Below, piece after piece: positions 42,473-50,234 of a DNA stretch of 64,000 bases. The stretch's first letter is position 1, and each line of letters begins with the position of its first letter. The DNA lies in assembly GCF_001420005.1 (NCBI RefSeq), contig NZ_LJAK01000003.1:186001-250000 (forward strand), read 5' to 3'. A program made the translations under genes and the position numbers. This DNA comes from Loktanella sp. 3ANDIMAR09 (GTDB lineage Bacteria > Pseudomonadota > Alphaproteobacteria > Rhodobacterales > Rhodobacteraceae). The notes under the pieces were generated by a model, which saw only the letters and a program-made list of their open reading frames with translations, had not been told where the DNA came from and did not search any database.

Positions 42473-42563
42473 TGGTAGGAGACCCGGGTAACGATCCCGG
42501 CCGTCTACGCTTATCTGGCGCTCCGGGTGTATAAATCCCAGCCGCACACCTGTGCTGTCTCCC
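42473..42563 (-). other. tRNA-like sequence with encoded CCA
   Basis: The minus strand can pair GGGAGAC with GTCTCCT (7-bp acceptor with one G-U), followed by A and CCA. Directly inside the acceptor is CCGGG-ATCGTTA-CCCGG, a 5-bp stem with a 7-nt loop, abutting the acceptor without a gap as in a tRNA T-arm. The 91-nt length fits a long-variable-arm tRNA. However, the T-loop lacks the usual TTC, the D-arm is minimal (GCAC-AGGT-GTGC) and the anticodon-like hairpin (CTGGG...CCCGG) has a 9-nt loop. It may be a decayed or unusual tRNA, or a mimic. I assign no amino acid. Confidence 0.35.
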
Positions 42564-43143
42564 AAAGGTAGGAAGTCAGCGTATCGAGGAAAACAGCTTT
42601 TCCAGCTGGATCGTCTTAGTAGCGGTGTTCATGGGAAGTCCTGGGTGAGCGCCAAAGATGTTTCGAGGCCCGCTGTTGGGGCTCAAGCTATCGAATGTAT
42701 GAGTGCGCTATTTTTGGACATGTCGCATGTGTGATCGTAGATGTGTATTCAGTCAAGAACCTTGACCGCTGGTCTTGAGTTTTCTGCGCCGGTGGGTGTT
42801 CTGCCTGCTTACTTACACCTTATAGGTGAGGGTGCAGGCCGCTCGAGTATGAACAAACACCAGAAACAGCCTTTGAAAAATTTTGGTTGAACCACAACTT
42901 TTTGATTGACGGCGCAATCTTCTACCAGATATTGAGATCGCTATGAACATGAACTCGCATATCCTCGTCATTGCTCGGCAATTGATAGACTGATCTTTCT
43001 GGATCAGGTGATGGATGTCGTTCTGTTTGCCTCTCGCTACCCAGTTTCTAAAACGAATCGTATCTGCATCGACGTAGTTTGACGCAGTTGATTGTTTCGG
43101 AATCCGGAGTTTCGCGCTGACGCATGCAATTCTTTCTTCACCG

Positions 43144-43166
43144 CTCGATTTTCCAATCGAGTTTTT
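43144..43166 (+). terminator. Intrinsic terminator-like hairpin in the hairpin-rich region
   Basis: CTCGATT-TTCC-AATCGAG followed by TTTTT. This is a perfect 7-bp stem and T-run for rightward transcription, with no coding gene upstream; it may end a non-coding transcript. Confidence 0.6.
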
Positions 43167-43449
43167 CGCAATCTGTTTCAGATCGCGAAAATGACCGGGA
43201 ATTTGGTCGGAAGAACTGGATGTTGCGTTCAGGTGCGGTTTTGAAGCTACTTACTGTAGCTTTCTCTGGGGCACCTCATCACAATCATTTCATTCTCGCA
43301 AGGCATTGATGCCTATGAGAAAAATGTTCTTTCGATCGGCTTGCTTTGCTAAGTTTGAGCTGTGCTCAGGCGAGCGCACCGAAGAGCAAGACCCAGCACT
43401 GAGCCGTGTTGATCGAAGGAGAGTAAAATGACTTACGGATAGCACTCAA

Positions 43450-43494
43450 AACGAAAACACCCGAACCGTTGGCGCGGTTCGAGTGCGTTTCGTT
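43450..43494. repeat. Long imperfect inverted repeat upstream of tnsA
   Basis: Arms AACGAAAACAC-CC-GAACCG and CGGTTCGAGTGCGTTTCGTT pair over ~19 bp around a 6-nt loop, with a perfect 7-bp inner stem CGAACCG/CGGTTCG. Possibly a transposase-binding or regulatory site. Confidence 0.55.
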
Positions 43495-43762
43495 GGAAGG
43501 CAGATACGACTGCGCTCGTTGTTGAGTTCCGCATATCGAATTCCCCTGGGAATTTCAATACCTGTATCTGCCTGTCGTAAATTTGAGGTCGAGCCCAATC
43601 CGAACCAGCACCCGCTGGTCGGTTATGGATATCGGCTTGTCTGGCATTTTGCATAAGAAAGCCCGAGGTTTCTCGAGCCGCATGAATTTTGAGTGCCTGA
43701 CCCATTGCGAATGCATGACGCCCAATTCCGGGCGCCAGCACTTTCAAATGATGGGGCATACT

Positions 43763-44443
43763 ATGTCTTACGATATTGCAGATAAAATCTATCTGCCTGA
43801 ACCGTCTCGCGCCGAGCGTTCCATTGCGGGCGCTGCAAAGGGGCACTGCACCGCAAATCTTGTCTTGGGGGACGACAATGGTGTCCGCGTTCAAGCTGAA
43901 AGCTGGCTTGAGCTCTGCCATCTCTTGCAGCTGGACGCGAAAAGCTCAGTCGTCGATCTGCAGGAACAGGTTTTCTTTTACTATGGGCATGACCGGAAAA
44001 AGCTGAACCACAAAATTCTGGACGTCGTCACCGTGCAAGAAGACGGCCAGCGCATTGCCTACACAATCAAGCCCGAAGTTCGCTTGGTGTCCGGGTCTTT
44101 CCTTGCAGAAATGCAAATCGTCGCTGGCTGGATGAAAAAGCTGAATTTTGTGGACGACTTTCGTCTCCTCACGGATCAGGACATTGACCCCATCGATCTG
44201 AATAGCGCTCTGATGTTCACCGCAGTCAGGAAAGCAGATCCGGATGCAGATGCTGTGGCGCAATATGTCGTGGGCAAGTTGCATGGGGGACGCAGCATTT
44301 CTGATCTAACTGCCGATACGGGAATGATGGAGCGTGGTTATCGTGCCGTCGTTCGCCTCATGCGCAACGGGGTTCTGAAGCCGTTGGTTCGTGAGATGAT
44401 TACACCAAAGACAATCGTCATCAAATCTGGAGAGTTCGCATGA
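43763..44443 (+). CDS. tnsA: TnsA-like transposon endonuclease
   Basis: The 226-aa protein starts at ATG 43763 (weak GGGG site). The segment VRVQAESWLELCHLLQLD ... VVDLQEQVFFYYGHDRKKLNHKILDVVTVQEDG ... YTIKPE matches the TnsA nuclease core, with Glu46/Glu50, Asp87 and Lys103 as likely active-site residues. The end region SISDLTADTGMMERGYRAVVRLMRNGVL is helix-turn-helix-like. TnsA cuts the 5' ends so that the transposon is excised (cut-and-paste) rather than copied. First gene of a coupled operon with a small ORF, tnsB, tnsC and tniQ. Confidence 0.72.
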   Translation: MSYDIADKIYLPEPSRAERSIAGAAKGHCTANLVLGDDNGVRVQAESWLELCHLLQLDAKSSVVDLQEQVFFYYGHDRKKLNHKILDVVTVQEDGQRIAYTIKPEVRLVSGSFLAEMQIVAGWMKKLNFVDDFRLLTDQDIDPIDLNSALMFTAVRKADPDADAVAQYVVGKLHGGRSISDLTADTGMMERGYRAVVRLMRNGVLKPLVREMITPKTIVIKSGEFA

Positions 44444-44610
44444 GCCCGATCAAATATACGCTCCACTATCGCCCGAAAGGCAGCGCGCTGATCAAGCGCA
44501 CCTTCAATGAAATCTTGCTGGATGCTCAAGAGTGCCACGCTCATGCCTGCGATCAAAGTCAGGCATGGCAGCGGTCCCTCCCACGCGTTCGACGCAGTCC
44601 GCTGAAGTAA
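44440..44610 (+). CDS. Small ORF between tnsA and tnsB
   Basis: This 56-aa frame overlaps the tnsA stop as ATGA and has GGAGAG upstream. It encodes a basic peptide (MSPIKYTLHYRPKGSALIKR..., with CHAHAC in the middle and an Arg-rich end). Coupling suggests it is translated. Function is unknown; it could be a DNA-binding accessory factor or the remnant of a larger gene. There are 113 bp after it before tnsB. Confidence 0.45.
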   Translation: MSPIKYTLHYRPKGSALIKRTFNEILLDAQECHAHACDQSQAWQRSLPRVRRSPLK

Positions 44611-44723
44611 CCTCACAGTTTTATCAACATGCCAAGTGTCCCGGCCCATCAAAACGATGGGCACCGGCTCCACTTCTGCACTCAATCGACGCCCACAGCC
44701 GTCGCAATAGAGAAAGACAAAAG

Positions 44724-46940
44724 ATGACAATGCAAATCGCCAAAGACTTCTTCGACCGGTTCCCCAGTTTCTTACTTCGCGAGCATGATCGCGTGACCAT
44801 CGACGGCTGGGTTACACGTTATGCCGGGACGCACGGAGGGTTTCTCGAATTCATGGATGCAGACAACCCGCATTTGACGGAGGTGTTTGAAGTCCAACGT
44901 TTCAATCGTCTGAACGCAGCGGGAAAAATCATCCACGAGCCTGATTATTTCCTGCACAAAATGACCAATGCCGCATCTCCGGCTATGACGTGCGACGACT
45001 CGATTGCTGAGCTGACACCTGCGCATCGCGCAAGGGTGGAGGCGAGGTATGCTTTGGTGCGCGCCTATGACGAACGCAGAATTGCGGGTCTTTTAAAGGT
45101 AAACGACAAAGCGATTGCGGCTTGCATGGATGATCTTTGTCGCGCAGCCGAAGAATACATGACCTATGAGCTTCCGGATCCGGAAGTCGCGGAGGCCCGT
45201 CGGCGCTGGAAAGAAGAGGGTGGTCGGAAGCCGAAATCAGCAGGGGTCGTGGCCCGTCCTGACGCCTGCAGTCCCCGAATCTTGAGGGAATGGACGTCAC
45301 GATACCGGCGGTTTGGCAAGTCGGGCCTGAAGGACAACGTCGAGGGACAAGGAAACACAAAGAGCCAGTTCTCGCTCGAAGAACAGGCGCTGCTTTCGAA
45401 GGTCGTGCGGGATCACTATTTCACCTTACGGCGTCCTCCTCAGACTAAAACGGTTGAAGCGGTCGCGCTTGCATTTCTGAAGGAAAACAAGATTCGCGAG
45501 GCCGAGCAGCGGCCATTGTTGCAAACACCAAGGCGCGATGCCGTCAGGCGCGAGATTGGGACCTATGGAGAGTTCGAAAAACTGGTTCTGCGATTTGGTG
45601 CCGAAGAGGCCATGCGGAAGATGCGGGCGGTTAAGGCTGGCCTAAAGCACGCAAGGCCGCTGGAGCGGGTCGAGATGGACGAATGGAAAGTTGACCTTCA
45701 TACGATCATGAGCCGCTGTGGTTTATTCGAACTGTTCGACAACGACGAACTTGAGCGCCTTGGCCTGCTTGACCCCACGCGGCGTTGGTGGGTCGTCGTT
45801 GCGATCGACAGCCGGACCCGCGTCATTCTGGGTATGGTGTTAACGAGCAATCCGAGATCGAGTGCAGCGGTTCGCTGTCTGGATATGATTGTTAGCGATA
45901 AGGGCGTAATCGCAACGGCAGCTGGAGCAGAAAGCCCATGGAATATGCTGGGCCTCCCTGAGATTCTCGCGACTGACAACGGCAGCGCTTTCAAATCAGG
46001 TGTCTTTACAAATGCATGTTCAGACCTCGGCATCCATGCGCTTCAAACCATCGCGGGCAGTCCTGGGATGCGGGGAAAGATTGAGCGTCTGTTCAGGACG
46101 GCATCGCTCTCCGCGTTGTCCGATTTGAGCGGAAAAACGTTCTCGAACGCCTATGAGAAGGGTGAATATGGTTCAGAGAAAATGGCCTGTCTGTCGGCGG
46201 AGGATCTCTCGCGCATCCTCGTGCGCTGGGTCGTAGATATTTATCACAATACGCCGCATGAAGGCCTGAACGGTCTGACCCCGCTTGAACAATGGCAGGT
46301 GGATCTCTCGAGCGGCAACTACCCTTTGCGCGCTGCCCCGACATATCGGCAGAAGCGACTGGCCTTCGGTATTCACGCGACCCGCAAAGTTCAAAAAACG
46401 GGGATTCAGGTCCTCAACGTTCAGTATCACTCAGGTGCTTTGCATGAATGGTTCCTGAAGCACGGCAATCAGTCAGTTCAGATCAGGTGGAGTAGTCGGA
46501 ACATCGGACAAATCGAGGCCAAGCTCGACTACGGATGGCTTGAGATCCCTGCCGTAGAAAATCGGTTCGATGGCGTTACTGCGCAGGAGTGGACAGCAAC
46601 AATGCGGGCATTGACGGCCAAATATGCGAAGAGCCGTGAAATTTCCGATGCCGTCGTTTTCCGTGCATTGGCCGACATTCGAGCGCTCAATTCCGAGCGG
46701 ATGCTGTCCACGGGCATCTTGGACGATGGGATGGATACAAAAGGTCTGGAACTTCTCGAGAAGCAGGCGAAAGGCAGCTTTGATATCGTGCCTGCACAGC
46801 CCGGCCTCACGAAATCACCTGACGGTCTTGGTCATTCAATTCTGCCTGTTCGACCCGCTGCACAACAGCCTCAGAAGTCCAAGCAGGCCGACCGAAAAGC
46901 GCCAGACACAAAAAATCTTTGGCTGGAGGGTAAGAAATGA
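44724..46940 (+). CDS. tnsB: TnsB/TniA-like DDE transposase
   Basis: The 738-aa protein has N-terminal helix-turn-helix regions (residues ~100-260) and an RNase H-fold integrase core with Asp319 (VEMDEWKVDL), Asp418 (LATDNGSAF) and Glu454 (MRGKIERLFR). The last two are exactly 35 residues apart, the DD(35)E spacing. A beta-barrel and a C-terminal tail (PVRPAAQQPQKSKQADRK...) that would contact TnsC follow. It binds the transposon ends and joins the 3' ends to target DNA. Its stop overlaps tnsC as ATGA. Confidence 0.88.
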   Translation: MTMQIAKDFFDRFPSFLLREHDRVTIDGWVTRYAGTHGGFLEFMDADNPHLTEVFEVQRFNRLNAAGKIIHEPDYFLHKMTNAASPAMTCDDSIAELTPAHRARVEARYALVRAYDERRIAGLLKVNDKAIAACMDDLCRAAEEYMTYELPDPEVAEARRRWKEEGGRKPKSAGVVARPDACSPRILREWTSRYRRFGKSGLKDNVEGQGNTKSQFSLEEQALLSKVVRDHYFTLRRPPQTKTVEAVALAFLKENKIREAEQRPLLQTPRRDAVRREIGTYGEFEKLVLRFGAEEAMRKMRAVKAGLKHARPLERVEMDEWKVDLHTIMSRCGLFELFDNDELERLGLLDPTRRWWVVVAIDSRTRVILGMVLTSNPRSSAAVRCLDMIVSDKGVIATAAGAESPWNMLGLPEILATDNGSAFKSGVFTNACSDLGIHALQTIAGSPGMRGKIERLFRTASLSALSDLSGKTFSNAYEKGEYGSEKMACLSAEDLSRILVRWVVDIYHNTPHEGLNGLTPLEQWQVDLSSGNYPLRAAPTYRQKRLAFGIHATRKVQKTGIQVLNVQYHSGALHEWFLKHGNQSVQIRWSSRNIGQIEAKLDYGWLEIPAVENRFDGVTAQEWTATMRALTAKYAKSREISDAVVFRALADIRALNSERMLSTGILDDGMDTKGLELLEKQAKGSFDIVPAQPGLTKSPDGLGHSILPVRPAAQQPQKSKQADRKAPDTKNLWLEGKK

Positions 46941-47962
46941 ACAACCACAACAATATTGTATCATCGAGCGGCCAGAGCACTCCCGAAATGCTAAGGGATA
47001 TCCGCTTTCAGACGGAGCACGGAAAACTGTTCAGCAAGCAAGTCTCCCGGCTGTTTAGGCCGGGAGGTGACGGACAGCCAACGTATGAGCCGGCTCTTGT
47101 GACTGCAGGAACTGAAACCAACGGGGTGATCATGATCGACGCTTCAGGTGGCGGTAAAACGACAACGATCCAAGAGGTTCTCAGCAAGTTCGACGCGTTG
47201 CAGGACAACCCGGAAACGGGGCGGCCGAGGTATTTGAAGATCAAGGTTGAAAGCCCTGCGACGCAAAAAAGTCTCGGAACAACAATTCTGGAAAAACTTG
47301 GGGTCGATCACATCGCTGAACGCGCAAAAGTCTGGGAGATCTGGCGTGCAGTCCGAGTGCGGCTGGACCGGATGGGAATTACCCTACTGTGGATCGACGA
47401 AGCGCAAGACATGTTCAAGGATACAGCTGCGACAGAAACCGACAATATGCTGAAGATGCTCAAGTCGCTGATGCAGGGCGAACACCCGGTCGTCTTGGTC
47501 CTGAGCGGAACAGAACGCTTGGGACGGATTGCCGGACTTGATCCGCAGTTGAGCCGCCGGTTTGCGAAGATCAAGCCGCGAGATCTCGAGATTGGTGCTG
47601 ATAATAAGGACCTTGAAGAGCTGGTCAGCTTTCTGTCTGGCAAGGCCGGTCTAACGTTCAATTCTGATTTCGATGTCATTAGCCGCCTCATTCACGGGAG
47701 CCGCTACAAGTTCGGGAGGGCGATCGAATCCACCATTCTCGCCATCGAAGAGGCTTTGGATCAGGATAGCTCCTGCTTGGCAGTTGAGCATTTTGAGGTG
47801 AGTTGGGGGGAGCGTGAGATCTGCGAACCAGGCCGGAACGTATTCGCGGCCGAGGACTGGATCGAAATTGAGCTGGACGTCGATGAGGATGAATACGAGG
47901 CACAACGCACTGCCGCAACGAATAAGGCTCGGCAAAAGGCCAAGCGGAGGAAGAAGAAGTGA
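46937..47962 (+). CDS. tnsC: TnsC/TniB-like AAA+ ATPase
   Basis: The 341-aa protein has Walker A DASGGGKTT (Lys74), Walker B LLWIDEAQD (Asp154, Glu155), and an Arg-finger region SRRFAKIKPR. The Lys-rich C-terminus (KARQKAKRRKKK) may bind DNA. In Tn7-like systems it links the target selector (TniQ/TnsD) to the TnsAB transposase and gives target immunity. It is coupled to both neighbours by ATGA and GTGA overlaps. Confidence 0.9.
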   Translation: MNNHNNIVSSSGQSTPEMLRDIRFQTEHGKLFSKQVSRLFRPGGDGQPTYEPALVTAGTETNGVIMIDASGGGKTTTIQEVLSKFDALQDNPETGRPRYLKIKVESPATQKSLGTTILEKLGVDHIAERAKVWEIWRAVRVRLDRMGITLLWIDEAQDMFKDTAATETDNMLKMLKSLMQGEHPVVLVLSGTERLGRIAGLDPQLSRRFAKIKPRDLEIGADNKDLEELVSFLSGKAGLTFNSDFDVISRLIHGSRYKFGRAIESTILAIEEALDQDSSCLAVEHFEVSWGEREICEPGRNVFAAEDWIEIELDVDEDEYEAQRTAATNKARQKAKRRKKK

Positions 47963-49809
47963 CTCTCCGACCAGAATTGCCAATTTGCGAAGATGAAACG
48001 CTGACGTCCTACCTCGGGCGGGTCGGTAAATTCCACTTCGACCTATCTGCGTATCGATTTCTGGATCTTATCGAGTTTTCACGTGAAAGGGCGAAATATC
48101 CGTCCCATGAAGACCTTGATCGCATCTCAGGTCTCACAGGCGTGGCAAAGGATAGGTTGGTCGATGCCGTCGCCTTGCGTGCTGAATCGCGGCAACGCCG
48201 TTATCGAGGGCAGACGTTCAGCACGGAGTTTATGAATGCCAATCAAACGTCCTTCTGTCCGTCCTGCCTGTTAGAGGATGAGAAGTTTGACAGTGCTTCT
48301 AACGGTTCAAGGGTTGCGCGCATGTTGTGGCGCGTCGAGCCCGTCCGAGTTTGCGGAAAGCACCATATTGAACTGGTCAGACGACCTAACCGATCCGTGT
48401 CCGAACAGTTTCAAGACATGGAGCTTGTCGCGCCATCGACCAAGGACCTGAAAGACCTGAGTGCGGCCGCTCGAAAGAGTTCACCTTCAGCCCTACAGGT
48501 CTACGTTGAACGCCGATTTGCGGGAGAGATTGGCCCTGCTTGGTTAGATGAGCAGGATATCGACCAAGCCGCCCGCGCCTGCGAAATGCTTGGGATCGTG
48601 TTATCGCTCGGCACTCACATCAACCTGAATAAGCTTTCAGCCAACCAACGCATTGCGGCGGAAGACGTCGGCTACGATTTTGCATGCCGAGGGCAGGAGG
48701 GGGTGACCGAAGCGCTTCGTATTTTACTCGAAAGAAAAGGCGACCGACTTGGGAAAAGTGGACCGCAATTCGTGTTTGGACGTCTCTACCAGTGGCTTCA
48801 GTTCAATGGGAACAAGCGTGAAATTGGTCCGGTGAAAGGCATCGTTCGAGATTTCGTGATCGATAATTTTCCCATCGCTACCGGAACTGAACTATTTGGT
48901 GACACGGTGCAACAGCGCAAACTCCACTCTATCGACAGCCTGTCGAAGCAGACCGGCGTTCATCACAAAACGCTCAATCGTGCTGTGGTTCTGAGCGGCC
49001 TGGCAGATGGTGATCCCGAAAATCCCGCCCTGACCCGTCCAATTCCTTCAGGTGCGGGCGAGGATCTTGCGGCCCGAATTCTGTCCGCGATCCCGCGGTC
49101 CGAGGTGTGCTCGCTATTGAACTGTAATCGCGTCCAGGGCGATCAGTTCGTCAGTTCCGGCCTGATCCCCGTGATCTGCAAAACTCCGGGGCTTACCAAG
49201 GGTGCTTTGTGCAGGACAACCAAAGCTGATGTGGAGTCGTTTTTGACGAAAATGATGTCCGCGGCCAAGCATGTTGGAGAGGCGTCAAATGGTATGCTGT
49301 CGATCCACGATGCAGCTGCGCGAAGCCGATCCCCAATCGTTGATATCACGCGTTCAATTGTCGAAGGCCGGCTGCTGCACGTCGAGACGCTCGATCCTGA
49401 TCAGAAATTCAAAGGTCTTCTTGTCAACGTGGATGAGATCGAAGAAAATCTTGTTGCGGGCGGCCGGGAAGATCTGATGTCGCGCAATCAAGCCGCCGAC
49501 TATTTGGGTATGAAAACATATGAAGCATACGCACTTACAACGGCCTTGAAGGCAGGCGAAATTCCATATCTGCGGCTGCGCCAAGTGAAGAACGGCAAGG
49601 GTGTTTGGCACGAATTTTTTGTCAGGTCAGATGTCGTCAGATTTCGGGATACCTTCGTGTCGCTTGAAGAGGTTTCACAAGCCCACAACCTCACTTCACG
49701 TTGGATGAAACCTAAGTTGGAAAAGGCAGGGATAAAACCATGGCTGCCCAAGGATCGACTGGGCGGATACTATTACCGACGATCGGATATAGACCGCGCC
49801 AGGATCTAA
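47959..49809 (+). CDS. tniQ: TniQ/TnsD-like target-site selector
   Basis: The 616-aa protein has an N-terminal TniQ domain (PICEDETLTSYLGRVGKFH) with a zinc knuckle formed by Cys100-x2-Cys103 and Cys132-x2-His135. Residues ~330-360 (SLSKQTGVHHKTLNRAV) and ~509-550 (MSRNQAADYLGMKTYEAY) look like helix-turn-helix or excisionase-type DNA-binding units. Its length is nearer TnsD than the short TniQ of CRISPR-guided elements, so direct recognition of a fixed attachment site is likely. Last gene of the operon; followed by a perfect terminator. Confidence 0.88.
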   Translation: MTLRPELPICEDETLTSYLGRVGKFHFDLSAYRFLDLIEFSRERAKYPSHEDLDRISGLTGVAKDRLVDAVALRAESRQRRYRGQTFSTEFMNANQTSFCPSCLLEDEKFDSASNGSRVARMLWRVEPVRVCGKHHIELVRRPNRSVSEQFQDMELVAPSTKDLKDLSAAARKSSPSALQVYVERRFAGEIGPAWLDEQDIDQAARACEMLGIVLSLGTHINLNKLSANQRIAAEDVGYDFACRGQEGVTEALRILLERKGDRLGKSGPQFVFGRLYQWLQFNGNKREIGPVKGIVRDFVIDNFPIATGTELFGDTVQQRKLHSIDSLSKQTGVHHKTLNRAVVLSGLADGDPENPALTRPIPSGAGEDLAARILSAIPRSEVCSLLNCNRVQGDQFVSSGLIPVICKTPGLTKGALCRTTKADVESFLTKMMSAAKHVGEASNGMLSIHDAAARSRSPIVDITRSIVEGRLLHVETLDPDQKFKGLLVNVDEIEENLVAGGREDLMSRNQAADYLGMKTYEAYALTTALKAGEIPYLRLRQVKNGKGVWHEFFVRSDVVRFRDTFVSLEEVSQAHNLTSRWMKPKLEKAGIKPWLPKDRLGGYYYRRSDIDRARI

Positions 49810-49827
49810 ATGGTCATCTGTAAAACC

Positions 49828-49849
49828 GCCGCCTTCGGGCGGCTTTTTT
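49828..49849 (+). terminator. Intrinsic terminator after tniQ
   Basis: GCCGCC-TTCG-GGCGGC followed by six T. A perfect 6-bp GC stem with a UUCG tetraloop 19 bp after the tniQ stop. Confidence 0.95.
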
Positions 49850-49983
49850 GTTGTCTGAAGCATGAGCACTGGCAGAATTACGGCAGCTGAAGTGGCAGAG
49901 GTAACCGCCGATTTAATCCACTGCACTCCACAGGGATGGGGTTTGGTGTGATCCAGTGGCAGAGAAAGGCCTGCTTTTACAGT

Positions 49984-50029
49984 GAATCACCTCATCCGAG
50001 TTCCGGGAATCACCTCATCTGATTTCCGG
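49984..50029. repeat. Two tandem 23-bp direct repeats
   Basis: GAATCACCTCATCCGAGTTC(CGG) is followed directly by a second copy with 2 differences (T for C and T for G). Could be transposase-binding sites or a residue of an insertion-sequence end. Confidence 0.7.
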
Positions 50030-50234
50030 AACGGGAGCCATGGGATCGCCAAATAGAGCCAAGGCCTAGGCCGCGCGGCAGCGCGGCCTTTGTTTTTTCT
50101 ACTCTTGACGATAACCCCCGCAACATCCGTCTGTCGAAAAGGCCGCGACCGGGACCCGACCTCATGCCCCGGTCGGCTGATCGGGGACAGCCTCAAGAGG
50201 TCAGGTGACCCATGGCTGTCCCCGATGCGGTGCG

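Larger units (their letters stand above)
42104..43762. other. Gene-free 1.6-kb stretch with many inverted repeats, left of the Tn7-like genes
   Basis: No protein gene is convincing here. Stem-loops seen: 42752-42766 (GTCAAG-aac-CTTGAC), 42803-42839 (GCCTGC...CACCT-tat-AGGTG...GCAGGC), 42990-43007 (CTGATC/GATCAG), 43144-43166, 43163-43191 (TTTTCGC...GCGAAAA), 43244-43262 (AAGCTAC-ttact-GTAGCTT), 43294-43320 (AGGCAT-tg-ATGCCT), 43450-43494, 43498-43573 (AGGCAGATAC/GTATCTGCCT) and 43539-43554 (AATTCCC-ct-GGGAATT). A strong AAGGAG plus ATG at 43428 encodes only MTYG and a stop. One transposon end should lie here, but I could not define it. Confidence 0.6.
43763..49809 (+). mobile_element. Tn7-like transposition module (TnsA-TnsB-TnsC-TniQ)
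   Basis: Four genes in the Tn7 order, coupled by short overlaps apart from 280 bp around the small ORF. TnsA presence indicates cut-and-paste movement. No cas genes or CRISPR repeats are in the window, so target choice should rest on the long TniQ. Element ends were not found: I see no convincing terminal inverted repeat pair in 42.1-43.7 and 49.8-50.2 kb. Cargo, if any, could lie to the left. Confidence 0.85.
49810..50234. other. Non-coding stretch right of tniQ, likely near a transposon end
   Basis: It contains the terminator, short repeated GTGGCAG/CTGGCAG motifs (49869-49965), an inverted pair CCACTG/CAGTGG (49917 and ~49958), and two tandem 23-bp repeats (49984-50029). A GC-rich hairpin-like TAGGCCGCGCGGCAGCGCGGCC follows near 50068. 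No gene is seen. Confidence 0.5.

Noticed and set aside
42473-42563. Calling a functional tRNA with a named amino acid
   Set aside because: The T-loop lacks TTC, the anticodon-like loop has 9 nt and the D-arm is minimal, so no reliable anticodon can be read.
44338-44730. Antisense 130-aa frame opposite the tnsA end and small ORF, with a CDGCGRR motif
   Set aside because: It overlaps the 3' end of tnsA by over 100 bp, and the plus-strand small ORF has a coupled start and a ribosome site; the Cys pair can arise by chance.
42104-50234. CRISPR array or guide-RNA system serving the Tn7-like element
   Set aside because: The stem-loops differ in sequence and there is no regularly spaced direct repeat and no cas gene in the window.
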